From NCBI RefSeq assembly GCF_009912395.1, contig NZ_WNDO01000001.1, positions 124,001 to 188,000 of the forward strand: a DNA stretch of 64,000 nucleotides. The letters are read 5' to 3'. How positions within the stretch are numbered: position 1 is the first letter of the stretch; every line of letters starts with the position of its first letter. A program made the translations under genes and the position numbers. Under the pieces are notes generated by a model. It had not been told where the DNA came from. It did no database searches and worked only from the letters and a program-made list of their open reading frames with translations. Source of the stretch: Luteibacter sp. (GTDB lineage: Bacteria > Pseudomonadota > Gammaproteobacteria > Xanthomonadales > Rhodanobacteraceae). This document shows, in pieces, positions 22,953-29,462 of the stretch.

Positions 22953-23632
22953 GCGGCCCTCGGCGGCTCGGGTTCGTTGTCGCTTCGCGTCGAAACTTGA
23001 AGCCTCGCTGCAACCTTCTCGGCAGCGACCTTGCCATCCGTGATGCGCACGGCGCCTTGCCCCTTGCCACGTTCAAGCACCAGTTGTGCACGCTCGGGAT
23101 TTCCGATCAGCACGGGCTTCGTCCGGTTCGGGAAGCCGTTGAGCCGGTTTTCGGACTCGTGGCTGCCGACAAGCATCGGCTGGAACTCCGGGATCTCTCG
23201 CCGCGCGCGGTACGCCTGGTAGCGCTTCTCGAAGTCGCGGGCCTTGAACGGCAGCTCCGCTTCCATGCAACTGGCCAGCGCGTACCACCCACCCATCTCG
23301 GCGATGCAAACGTGGATCAGCGGATCGTCGAAGACCACCGACTGCATCTTGCCCACCGACGTAATCGCCGAGCGCACCTTCGACCACGCCCGCATGCCCT
23401 GCGATTCGGTCGAGCCTTCGAGCATGCGGACAATGTCCGCCAGCTTCGGCCAGAACTGCCCGTTATCCGGGTTCTGCGCATGGGCGCTTAGCGCACGCGA
23501 CACATCCTCAAACTCGAAGCGCTTCAGTCCGTCCCAGTAGATCGATACGAGGAAAGGCGTGACGTCCTTCCCGTAGTAATCCATGACGCTCTTGAGCAGC
23601 GCGGCAAATTCGGTTTTCTCGGTATCGATCAT
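22949..23632 (-). CDS. DUF6475-like phage replication-associated protein
   Basis: 227 residues from ATG 23632. The N-terminal half (FAALLKSVMDYYGKDVTPFL, ALSAHAQNPDNGQFWPKLAD) matches the type of protein that follows the O-like replication initiator in many temperate phages, the place of lambda P. A role in recruiting host helicase is inferred from position. The C-terminal third is polar and variable. Confidence 0.65.
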   Translation of the reverse strand: MIDTEKTEFAALLKSVMDYYGKDVTPFLVSIYWDGLKRFEFEDVSRALSAHAQNPDNGQFWPKLADIVRMLEGSTESQGMRAWSKVRSAITSVGKMQSVVFDDPLIHVCIAEMGGWYALASCMEAELPFKARDFEKRYQAYRARREIPEFQPMLVGSHESENRLNGFPNRTKPVLIGNPERAQLVLERGKGQGAVRITDGKVAAEKVAARLQVSTRSDNEPEPPRAA

Positions 23633-23648
23633 CGTGATGGTCCCTGGG

Positions 23649-24452
23649 TCAGCCGTTCGCCAGCCACTGGTCAACGGCGCGCTGGTTTCGGTCTTCGAGC
23701 TGCTGCTGTCGACTCGGCGCGCTCCTGGCGGGGTGCCCGCGGTTTCCCGGCAGCTCCAGCACCTCCGCCTTCCGCTGGTGGTTGGTCCGCGCCGCCTTCA
23801 CGGCATAGGCGAACAGCCCGGAGTTCTGGACCTTCGCCTTGTGGGCGATGACGGCATCCTCGAATTCCTTGAGCGTAACGCCTTCGGCCAGCGCCTCGAT
23901 GAAGTCGGGCAAGCTCTGGTTGATCGAGATGCAGCCAGCCCGGCGCATCGCGAGCGCAGCTTCCCCGGCGTCCGTTGCGCAGGTGTGCGCGCTCGTATCT
24001 CTCTCCTCTGGGTTGAGGGAATCAGAGGAGAGGGAATCAAGGTTGAGGGAATCAGGAATCAGGAGAGAGGAATCAGCCGGAGGGCTTCCGTCAGGCGACG
24101 CAACTTGTACCGTGCTTGTACGGTGCAACTCCGGTGCAGGTATCGAACTCGGAGCTTCGTTCTTGTGAGGGTTCTGGTGCTTGCCGAATGCAAGTATCTG
24201 AATGAACCGGAGGCCGCCAACCTCGTACCGGAGGATGAAGCCGTTCGCCGAGAGCTGTCCGAGGAGCGCCTCGATGTCGCATTCGTCGTACGGCAGGCAC
24301 TCCGCCTTGATTTTCTTCGGCCGATCCTCCAGCCGCCCTGCCCGGTCGGCTTCGCACCAGAGGGCGGCGAACAGGATGCGTGCGAGAGGATCGCACTCGG
24401 CGAGCACGTCGTTCTTGAAGAAGCCCGGCTTGATATTGCGCGCGCGGCTCAT
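23649..24452 (-). CDS. Phage replication initiator (O-like)
   Basis: 267 residues. The N-terminal 100 residues (RNIKPGFFKNDVLAECDPLA and ALWCEADRAGRLEDRPKKIK) are a winged-helix domain common to phage replication proteins of DnaT/O-like type. A Ser/Asp linker at about 126-151 (PDSLNLDSLSSDSLNPEE) is encoded by short tandem repeats. The C-terminal helical part (IEALAEGVTLKEFEDAVIAH, then SGLFAYAVKAAR) resembles helicase-loader partners. The repeats lie inside the gene as lambda ori iterons lie inside O, so this gene may contain the origin. Confidence 0.75.
   Translation of the reverse strand: MSRARNIKPGFFKNDVLAECDPLARILFAALWCEADRAGRLEDRPKKIKAECLPYDECDIEALLGQLSANGFILRYEVGGLRFIQILAFGKHQNPHKNEAPSSIPAPELHRTSTVQVASPDGSPPADSSLLIPDSLNLDSLSSDSLNPEERDTSAHTCATDAGEAALAMRRAGCISINQSLPDFIEALAEGVTLKEFEDAVIAHKAKVQNSGLFAYAVKAARTNHQRKAEVLELPGNRGHPARSAPSRQQQLEDRNQRAVDQWLANG
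24011..24075. other. Iteron-like tandem repeats inside the replication gene (candidate origin)
   Basis: GAGGGAATCA occurs at 24015-24024, 24030-24039 and 24045-24054 with 15-bp spacing, followed by GGAATCA at 24055-24061 and GAGGAATCA ending at 24075. They lie in the linker region of the O-like gene, the same place as iterons in lambdoid phages. A simple coding repeat (five-residue period) is the alternative explanation. Confidence 0.45.
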
Positions 24453-24784
24453 GCGGGAATCCAGACCACGGCGAGCGTGCCGTTGCAGTTGCAGCGGCGC
24501 TTCGGCCCCTTCTGCACGGCGCCCGCCGTCTCCGCCTCGGGCAAGCGGCGCGCGACCTCGTGACGGGTCAGGGTCGAGTAGCGCGCAAGCTCCGCGCTCG
24601 TGCAGCCGGGATGCAGGCGAACCAGGTCGATGACAGCCGCCACGTTCGTGCCGCGCTTGCCGCTGGCCGTATGCTCGGCCGCCGCGATGTGAGACGTCTC
24701 GGGATCGGTCGATCGCGCGGCCGGCGTGTCGATGACACGTAGCGGGCGGTCGAACATGGTCGATTGTCGAATGGTGTCAATCAT
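24449..24784 (-). CDS. Winged-helix phage protein
   Basis: 111 residues from ATG 24784 (a GTG one codon earlier is possible). Residues 45-90 form a wHTH (VAAVIDLVRLHPGCTSAELA, TRHEVARRLPEAETAGAVQK) ending in a CNCNG turn. It overlaps the O-like gene by four bases and the upstream 66-residue gene by 8. Possibly an early transcription regulator of the CII or Cro-accessory class; not certain. Confidence 0.65.
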   Translation of the reverse strand: MIDTIRQSTMFDRPLRVIDTPAARSTDPETSHIAAAEHTASGKRGTNVAAVIDLVRLHPGCTSAELARYSTLTRHEVARRLPEAETAGAVQKGPKRRCNCNGTLAVVWIPA

Positions 24785-24977
24785 CACGGCGCGCCCTATT
24801 GAGGGCCCTCATGGGGGCCACGCTGGCCCGGTTCTTCGGTAGGACGTAGCGCGCCTCGATGGCGCGCCGTGCGAGCTGGGTCGCAGCCTCTTCGGCGCTG
24901 ATCCCCTTCTTGCGGGCGTAGCTTTCGACGCTGGCGAATTGCTTCGGCGTCAGGTCGATCGATTCGTTTTCACGCAC
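24777..24977 (-). CDS. Small phage protein with helical DNA-binding pattern
   Basis: 66 residues: MRENESIDLTPKQFASVESY, then ARKKGISAEEAATQLARRAI and a basic tail. The size and helix spacing recall ribbon-helix-helix or small HTH proteins, but there is no firm match. Confidence 0.55.
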   Translation of the reverse strand: MRENESIDLTPKQFASVESYARKKGISAEEAATQLARRAIEARYVLPKNRASVAPMRALNRARRDD

Positions 24978-25007
24978 AGGGCCTCCACAGGGCCTCGAAT
25001 GGGCACT

Positions 25008-25193
25008 TCAGGCGCAGCGGTTCTGCTCGGTACTCTGTTCGAACAGGGCGATGCCCTGGAGCACAAGGTCACGCAGCAGAACGGCGGGCTGGGTTTTGTT
25101 CAAACGCGCCAAGGCGTCGACCAAATCTCGCTCGTCGTCGTTCAAGCGAACCTTGATGACCTTGTTCCGCAGGTGCGTCGGGTCGGCGTACAT
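25008..25193 (-). CDS. Ribbon-helix-helix DNA-binding protein
   Basis: 61 residues from ATG 25193, preceded by AAAGGATT. KVIKVRLNDDERDLVDALAR matches the strand and first helix of RHH (Arc/MetJ) proteins, followed by QPAVLLRDLVLQGIALFEQS. It lies in the early operon downstream of the Cro-like gene and probably represses or tunes early promoters. Confidence 0.75.
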   Translation of the reverse strand: MYADPTHLRNKVIKVRLNDDERDLVDALARLNKTQPAVLLRDLVLQGIALFEQSTEQNRCA

Positions 25194-25307
25194 CGGTGAA
25201 TCCTTTGAGGGACAATCGTGTGGGGAAATGGCAGGAAGGCTTAGGCGAAGGCCTCCGCGCGGTAAGCTGGGTGTGCGACCACACCAACCACCAACGCGGA
25301 GGACTTC

Positions 25308-25574
25308 ATGAGCTTCACGGACAAAGAGTTGATCGATCTGGTAAACGGGTTCACGAAGCTTGCAGAACGGGTAAGCGAAATGCGGGGGCAGATGGATGCA
25401 CAGCAGATCGTCATATCGCACCTCGCCGCGGGCGTAACCGACGAAGCAAGGACCGAAGCGCACGTCGCGCTCTCACTTGCATCGAAGGCCGCTGCCGAAA
25501 AAGACCCGACGTATCGTCGGGGCTTCGAGGAAGGAATGGCGCTATATCGACGCGCGAATCCAGGCCAGAGATAG
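25308..25574 (+). CDS. Phage protein on the strand opposite the early operon
   Basis: 88 residues. An ideal ribosome site (GCGGAGGACTTC) precedes ATG 25308. The protein is helical and charged (MSFTDKELIDLVNGFTKLAE, and later ASKAAAEKDPTYRRGFEEGM). It lies between the Cro-like and RHH genes but points the other way, so it is an independent transcription unit inserted into the early operon. A short hairpin GGTGTG-CGAC-CACACC precedes it. Family unknown. Confidence 0.7.
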   Translation: MSFTDKELIDLVNGFTKLAERVSEMRGQMDAQQIVISHLAAGVTDEARTEAHVALSLASKAAAEKDPTYRRGFEEGMALYRRANPGQR

Positions 25575-25612
25575 CCCTACCCATCGCCTCGATCTGCTCC
25601 CGGCGGCCCATG

Positions 25613-25852
25613 TCAGGCCGCCTTCTTGCGGGGCTTAGTCCCGCGCGGCGCCCGACCGTACACATCCGGGCGCATCTGGTAGCGCGTGCGGCGCCCTTCG
25701 TTCGCCGCCTCAATCGCGAGACAATGCTCAGACGGGATGCGGCGCCACTTATAGACAGCCTGCGCAGTGACGCCAGTGACACGCACTACTTCACGGATGG
25801 TCGGAAGGCCTGTGGCCTCGAGGATCTGCTCGGGGGTCATGGATGGGTTCAT
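25613..25852 (-). CDS. Cro-like repressor (YdaS/Cro HTH family)
   Basis: 79 residues. The HTH (IREVVRVTGVTAQAVYKWRR, about 18-38) followed by IPSEHCLAIE is typical of YdaS/Cro-type prophage regulators, with a basic C-terminus (APRGTKPRKKAA). It is divergent from cI and downstream of promoter TTGACT-N17-TTGAAT. The predicted transcript start falls at the A of the ATG, so the mRNA may be leaderless. It should favour lytic growth by repressing cI. Confidence 0.8.
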   Translation of the reverse strand: MNPSMTPEQILEATGLPTIREVVRVTGVTAQAVYKWRRIPSEHCLAIEAANEGRRTRYQMRPDVYGRAPRGTKPRKKAA

Positions 25853-25859
25853 GGCACGA

Positions 25860-25920
25860 ATTCAACCATGGTGTATTCATGAAGTCAACCATGGTTTCGC
25901 CTGTGTATTCAACAATGGTT
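25860..25920. promoter_or_regulatory. Immunity operator region (OR-like): three operators and the cro promoter
   Basis: Three near-identical 10-bp palindromes are spaced 23 and 24 bp apart: AACCATGGTG at 25864-25873, AACCATGGTT at 25887-25896 and AACAATGGTT at 25911-25920. The leftward promoter has -35 TTGACT (25888-25883) and -10 TTGAAT (25865-25860) with a 17-bp spacer, so operators 1 and 2 cover both hexamers. A possible cI promoter -10 (TATTCA, 25906-25911) adjoins operator 3. The layout parallels lambda OR. Confidence 0.8.
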
Positions 25921-25923
25921 GGC

Positions 25924-26622
25924 ATGGAGACCATTGCCGATCGACTCCGCGATGCGCGGACGAGCCGAAAGCTAAGACAGGGCGATTTGGCGGACGCCGC
26001 AGGTGTAACGGCGGCGGCTATTTCCGCGCTCGAAAAGGGGCTGACCAAGAGCCCTACGCCCGAGACCCTGTTCCCGCTGGCCCGTAGACTGGGGGTTTCG
26101 CCAGAATGGCTCATCACCGGGAAGGGTGAACGCGAGGCTGGAACGTCTCAACCCGTAGCGAGATTTGAGACCACCAAGGGATACCTTCGCTTCCAGGTCA
26201 TGGGAGAGGGAGGCGCGGGACCGGGCATGATCAATGCGGACAGGCCAGAGGTGTTGCAGGAAATCGATGTAGCAGAATGGAGCGTTCGCAGTGCCCTTGG
26301 CCGCACTGTCTCGCCTGACCGGGTGAAGCTGCTGACCGTACGCGGAAACTCGATGGCGCCTCGGATCAAAGATGGCGACGTTGTATTCGTAGACATCCAG
26401 GACACTGCGATCATGGATGGCGGTATCTTCGTTTTTGTCATGCACGGGCAGGCTATCGTGAAGCGGCTCGACATTCGCTCAGACGGATTCCATATCGTCA
26501 GCCTCGCCGAACCCGGCAACCCGGATGTCATTGACCCCGACCACTTCGACTCGGTGCACATCGCAGGCAGAGTGCTTGGCACCATTCAGCTGCGCAACGC
26601 GAACGAAGTGGCTTACTCATGA
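25924..26622 (+). CDS. CI-type prophage repressor with S24 peptidase domain
   Basis: 232 residues from ATG 25924; an ATG three codons upstream (25915) is also possible, and one of the operators covers it. The N-terminal HTH_3 domain spans 1-62 (LRQGDLADAAGVTAAAISAL). The C-terminal S24/LexA-like domain has Ser143 in RGNSMAP and Lys180 in QAIVKRLD, the catalytic dyad for RecA-stimulated self-cleavage. It maintains lysogeny by binding the operators at 25864-25920 and probably 28252-28284. DNA damage should induce the phage. Confidence 0.9.
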   Translation: METIADRLRDARTSRKLRQGDLADAAGVTAAAISALEKGLTKSPTPETLFPLARRLGVSPEWLITGKGEREAGTSQPVARFETTKGYLRFQVMGEGGAGPGMINADRPEVLQEIDVAEWSVRSALGRTVSPDRVKLLTVRGNSMAPRIKDGDVVFVDIQDTAIMDGGIFVFVMHGQAIVKRLDIRSDGFHIVSLAEPGNPDVIDPDHFDSVHIAGRVLGTIQLRNANEVAYS

Positions 26623-27158
26623 CTTCGCACAAAACTAAGAAAGAGGTTTCCGCTCCGGTAGCATTCGCCGGCATCGTGCTGGGGATATTTGGCGTATGGC
26701 TACTAATGCGTGACGGCCCCGAGCCGCAGGCCACACCCGAGACGCCAGCGACCGCAACGAAACCCTCTGTTCAGGACGCATATGCACCCGGGTTCTACGA
26801 ATCCGATGACGATTTGCATCGCGCATTCGAGGGATTCAAAACTTTTGATGGACGACCGCTGGATGTCGTTCTTGGATCGATTGGCCTGCACATCAAGTCA
26901 GTTTTTGTCGACCGAGTTAAACCCGGTGTTGTTGATGGCGACCGAGCGGGGGACGTTAGCTATGACGTCACGATGGCAGGGCATATGACTCGTAAAGTTC
27001 CATGCGCGAACATTCGGCCAACATCGAAAGATGAATCATTCATCGAAGAATTTGTGCGTAGGCGTGAGGAATTTCCGCTTTCAGACGAAACCAGCGACGC
27101 TCCTACAGGTCCCGTCCTCTATTGGGCGGCAACTGGAAAGTGCTCGAAAGCGTATTAA
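26619..27158 (+). CDS. Membrane-anchored protein coupled to cI (lysogenic conversion candidate)
   Basis: 179 residues. Its ATG overlaps the cI stop by four bases, so it should be expressed in the lysogen. One membrane helix (APVAFAGIVLGIFGVWLLM, about 12-30) is followed by a Pro/Thr linker and a soluble, probably periplasmic domain (GFYESDDDLHRAFEGFKTFD, two Cys at PCAN and GKCSKAY). The family is not recognised. Such cI-linked genes often give superinfection exclusion or change the host envelope; that is inference from position. A strong terminator follows. Confidence 0.75.
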   Translation: MTSHKTKKEVSAPVAFAGIVLGIFGVWLLMRDGPEPQATPETPATATKPSVQDAYAPGFYESDDDLHRAFEGFKTFDGRPLDVVLGSIGLHIKSVFVDRVKPGVVDGDRAGDVSYDVTMAGHMTRKVPCANIRPTSKDESFIEEFVRRREEFPLSDETSDAPTGPVLYWAATGKCSKAY

Positions 27159-27161
27159 GAA

Positions 27162-27185
27162 AAGCCCCGCTCTTTGGCGGGGCTT
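27162..27185. terminator. Bidirectional terminator between the cI operon and the toxin gene
   Basis: Perfect 9-bp stem AAGCCCCGC/GCGGGGCTT with a 6-base loop. A-rich sequence lies on the left side and TACTTG on the right. It sits 4 bases after the cI-coupled gene and overlaps the last codon of the convergent toxin gene at 27184-27185. Confidence 0.8.
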
Positions 27186-27630
27186 ACTTGTGATGATTGA
27201 AGAAATTCACAGCCGTAGCAGCAAATCCTTCCATGATCTGAACATGTTCAGGGCTACGCATTTTTGCTACGCGATGCGCGTCTGGTTCTTCGAGTATGTA
27301 AATTAGGAGGTGGCAACCAAACCCATCACTGGCATAGACTAAAGCCCTGTCGCTCGTTTTCCGCGAACCGAACCTGAGTCTCTCATACCACTTCGCCTCC
27401 GCGTCCTTGTCGACAAGTGGAACCAAGTGAACGTGTCGGAGCAAGCGCTTACCGTCAATGAGTGGAGCGTCGTATGCGCCATCCTTACCGAAGAGCACGC
27501 TCCTAGCTTTGTCTTCCTGAGAACTTTCAACCCACTCAGCAAACGCCTTGCTTAGGGTTGCTAGCTTGTTGCCTTTAGATTCCCAGTAACTCTTCAACTG
27601 ATGGGTGACAAATACGCGCGCTTGGCCCAT
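27184..27630 (-). CDS. YafO-family type II toxin (ribosome-dependent mRNA interferase)
   Basis: 148 residues. The N-terminus RVFVTHQLKSYWESKGNKLA and the central GAYDAPLIDGKRLLRHVHLV and YASDGFGCHLLIYIL match YafO-type toxins, which cleave mRNA at the ribosome. It starts 6 bases after a small upstream gene that should be its antitoxin. In a prophage such a module can stabilise the element or abort infection by rival phages. The similarity is read by eye. Confidence 0.7.
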   Translation of the reverse strand: MGQARVFVTHQLKSYWESKGNKLATLSKAFAEWVESSQEDKARSVLFGKDGAYDAPLIDGKRLLRHVHLVPLVDKDAEAKWYERLRFGSRKTSDRALVYASDGFGCHLLIYILEEPDAHRVAKMRSPEHVQIMEGFAATAVNFFNHHK

Positions 27631-27636
27631 CCAAGC

Positions 27637-27822
27637 TTACTTGTGTAGCTTGATGCCACCGAAAGCACGGTGCGCATCCTTGGCGGTAGGGGCTTTGCTC
27701 GCATGGAAGCGACGGAAATCGGCAAGGATCTCCGGGTCGCTGTTATGACTAAGCGAGGCACCCTTCTTTGACTCAGAGTGCTTCGGCATCACCATGCCAA
27801 CCATTGCAAAGATGTTCTTCAT
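27637..27822 (-). CDS. Putative antitoxin of the YafO-type toxin
   Basis: 61 residues from ATG 27822, preceded by a very strong ribosome site (CAGGAGGGAGAT). It is basic and lacks the Phd/YefM-like fold of the standard partner YafN; SDPEILADFRRFHASKAPTA and AHRAFGGIKLHK are the visible features. Position, size, tight spacing to the toxin and an operator-like promoter support an antitoxin role. It would be a non-standard antitoxin. Confidence 0.6.
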   Translation of the reverse strand: MKNIFAMVGMVMPKHSESKKGASLSHNSDPEILADFRRFHASKAPTAKDAHRAFGGIKLHK

Positions 27823-27842
27823 ATCTCCCTCCTGCGGAAGGT

Positions 27843-27908
27843 GCTTAGCGAGCTGCACATGCGTGCGCTTAGCGAGAAGTATATCGCAATGTAAATGGCT
27901 GTTTTCAA
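27843..27908 (-). promoter_or_regulatory. Promoter and candidate autoregulatory operator of the toxin-antitoxin pair
   Basis: Minus-strand promoter: -35 TTGAAA (27908-27903) and -10 TATACT (27883-27878), 19 bp apart. Just downstream, CTCGCTAAGC occurs twice 24 bp apart (27876-27867 and 27852-27843) flanking the palindrome GCAC-ATGC-GTGC (27855-27866). Direct repeats around a palindrome at the transcript start are typical of antitoxin-binding sites. Confidence 0.55.
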
Positions 27909-27935
27909 TCCCGCGACGCACTTCACAGCGTTTGT

Positions 27936-28166
27936 TCAACTCAATTTCGGCACCGTACCGATTAAATCAATCATGATTGGATCGCTGTATTCTCCAGCAT
28001 CTATATCGGCGGCTTGAGCGAAAGCTATAACCCCATCGCACGTTAGCCCAAGCCGTGCGGCCCTTGATCGCGCCTCCGCCTCTGTCTTGAAGGCAATCGG
28101 CTGCATTGGCGTCAGCTCACCGCGCTTACCAGCCACAAACCCCTGAACTATGTAGATCGTTTCCAT
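27936..28166 (-). CDS. Conserved phage hypothetical protein
   Basis: 76 residues (METIYIVQGFVAGKRGELTP, then AEARSRAARLGLTCDGVIAF and AGEYSDPIMIDLIGTVP). This form is common as a small standalone gene near immunity regions of prophages in Xanthomonadales and Pseudomonas; function unknown. It is divergent from the rightward early operon and ends 28 bases before the toxin-antitoxin promoter. Confidence 0.65.
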   Translation of the reverse strand: METIYIVQGFVAGKRGELTPMQPIAFKTEAEARSRAARLGLTCDGVIAFAQAADIDAGEYSDPIMIDLIGTVPKLS

Positions 28167-28251
28167 GGCTCATCCTTTGGAGAGCATTCTCCTATCCGCT
28201 TGTCTCACCGGGCGCGACCAGCCCCGCTAACCAATTTCAATCTTGCTAAAC

Positions 28252-28288
28252 AACCATGCTTGACTATTGAAATACACCATGGTTGAAT
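28252..28288 (+). promoter_or_regulatory. Second immunity operator (OL-like) and rightward early promoter
   Basis: -35 TTGACT (28260-28265), 17-bp spacer, -10 TTGAAT (28283-28288): the same hexamers and spacing as the cro promoter. Operators AACCATGCTT (28252-28261) and CACCATGGTT (28275-28284) are 23 bp apart, one over the -35 and one over the spacer and -10. CI should repress the rightward recombination/integration block here. Confidence 0.8.
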
Positions 28289-28297
28289 ACTCCCAAC

Positions 28298-28312
28298 GCC
28301 GGGCACCCCGGC
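28298..28312 (+). promoter_or_regulatory. Leader stem-loop next to the first ribosome site of the rightward operon
   Basis: GCCGGG-CAC-CCCGGC followed by AGGGAGAGAGCC and the ATG at 28325. Two further leaders in this operon (29981-29996 and 32430-32445) have the same design. Confidence 0.55.
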
Positions 28313-28324
28313 AGGGAGAGAGCC

Positions 28325-28516
28325 ATGCGCACCTACGCCATCAGCTTCAACGGCAATGCCCCTGAGTCCTGGGCCCACGAAGCCGTGGTGTCCGATCACT
28401 CCAGCGAACATCCGACCTTCGCCCCCTTCGAATTTGAATCGCTGGCCACGCTGTTTCGCGTCGGGCAGAGCATGCGCCTGCACGATGGCACGCGCGCCAC
28501 GCTGGTCGAGGCCTGA
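28325..28516 (+). CDS. Small early phage protein
   Basis: 63 residues from ATG 28325, with AGGGAGAGAGCC before it. Starts MRTYAISFNGNAPESWAHEA and ends RLHDGTRATLVEA. First gene of the rightward early operon, directly under the OL-like promoter, a place often used for host-takeover or anti-defence proteins. No family recognised. Confidence 0.65.
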   Translation: MRTYAISFNGNAPESWAHEAVVSDHSSEHPTFAPFEFESLATLFRVGQSMRLHDGTRATLVEA

Positions 28517-28519
28517 GCC

Positions 28520-28690
28520 ATGGATGTCCGTGTCCTCGTCTATGGATCGATTAACGCTTTCGTCTACGACGAAGCCCCGATCCGCGAATACGACATGAAC
28601 CATAACGACCCGGCCCAGCGCCGCGTTCTCGGCGAGCAGTGCCGAAATGCGTTCGAGGGCGGTCAGGTCGTCGTCACCTATCCGGCCTGA
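28520..28690 (+). CDS. Small early phage protein
   Basis: 56 residues (MDVRVLVYGSINAFVYDEAP at the start, FEGGQVVVTYPA at the end). It starts three bases after the previous stop. Beta-like composition, function unknown. Confidence 0.6.
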   Translation: MDVRVLVYGSINAFVYDEAPIREYDMNHNDPAQRRVLGEQCRNAFEGGQVVVTYPA

Positions 28691-28700
28691 GGAGTTCCCA

Positions 28701-28880
28701 ATGCGCACCCCGATCATCACCGGCCACGACCACTTCCGCCCCGTCGACCTTCCGGAACCTCTGGAGTTCGACCTGACGCCCGGCGACGCCGAGCTGGTCG
28801 CCATCTGCGCCGAAGGCATCGACGCGCTTCGCCGGAAAAACGCTGCGCAGTCGGCTAAGGCCGAAGGCGGCGTGGCATGA
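28701..28880 (+). CDS. Small early phage protein
   Basis: 59 residues from ATG 28701, preceded by GAGGAGTTCCC. Contains MRTPIITGHDHFRPVDLPEP and a charged C-terminus. The stop overlaps the next start. Function unknown. Confidence 0.6.
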   Translation: MRTPIITGHDHFRPVDLPEPLEFDLTPGDAELVAICAEGIDALRRKNAAQSAKAEGGVA

Positions 28881-29158
28881 GCGCCGAGATGCAGAAGGTG
28901 GATGTGTTGGCGGTGATGGATCGACTTATCGAGCTGTCTTCGTCCGAATTCAATCGAAGGCGAGATGCGGGCGCGAGCAGCGGCGATCTGCATCTACTTG
29001 CTGGCCGAACGAATGCCGCGATCGAAGCCCGTGCCGCCGTGTCCGAGCTGATCGAGGCGGCGGTGCAGGCTCACGCATACCTATGCGAGAAGGCGCCAGG
29101 CTCGGCTACCGAGTACCGACTTCGCGCCGCCCTCGCCCGCGTAGGGGGTGCCGAATGA
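28877..29158 (+). CDS. Early phage protein, helical
   Basis: 93 residues, mostly helical (VDVLAVMDRLIELSSSEFNR, then AAIEARAAVSELIEAAVQAH). Four-base overlap with the previous gene. Not recognised. Confidence 0.6.
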   Translation: MSAEMQKVDVLAVMDRLIELSSSEFNRRRDAGASSGDLHLLAGRTNAAIEARAAVSELIEAAVQAHAYLCEKAPGSATEYRLRAALARVGGAE

Positions 29159-29223
29159 CCCGCCTAATCTGCGCCGCCTTCCTGATTCTCGCCGCCGCTG
29201 GGCGGGTGGTGGGGCTGGTATGA
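29155..29223 (+). CDS. 22-residue hydrophobic peptide (possible gene)
   Basis: MTRLICAAFLILAAAGRVVG followed by LV. It is bracketed by four-base overlaps on both sides and keeps the coupled chain of small genes unbroken. One membrane helix or a leader-like peptide. Too short to be sure that it is expressed. Confidence 0.35.
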   Translation: MTRLICAAFLILAAAGRVVGLV

Positions 29224-29462
29224 GCGCCCTTCTCCGCTCCATGGTGGACAACCACTCTCGCGTCGAAACGCGCATCGGCTCGCTCACCGCCGACGCTGCA
29301 TGGATCGACGATCAGTGGTCCAGCATCCCGGCCGAGACCTACGCCGCCGTGGCGACCGCCATTGCCGAAGGCGACAGCGCCGAGGCAGGCCACATCCTCG
29401 AACAAGCCTTTTCCAAGATCGCCCGTCGCGAAGCCATGGGCACGAAGGAGACCGACCAGTGA
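29220..29462 (+). CDS. Small early phage protein
   Basis: 80 residues from ATG 29220. Helical and acidic (AETYAAVATAIAEGDSAEAG, LEQAFSKIARREAMG). The stop overlaps the GTG start of the next gene. Function unknown. Confidence 0.6.
   Translation: MSALLRSMVDNHSRVETRIGSLTADAAWIDDQWSSIPAETYAAVATAIAEGDSAEAGHILEQAFSKIARREAMGTKETDQ

Noticed and set aside
24001-24075. Short tandem repeats considered as a CRISPR array
   Set aside because: The repeats are only about 10 bp, evenly spaced at 15 bp without unique spacers of proper length, and lie inside a coding frame.
25843-25923. An extended N-terminus of the CI repressor from an ATG or alternative start at 25843
   Set aside because: It would place codons across the operators and the divergent promoter, and the first 27 residues have no HTH-family match.
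27931-27976. A second promoter or tRNA-like element in the AT-rich gap before the 76-residue gene
   Set aside because: The stretch is coding for the C-terminus of that gene, and no cloverleaf or promoter hexamers could be supported.
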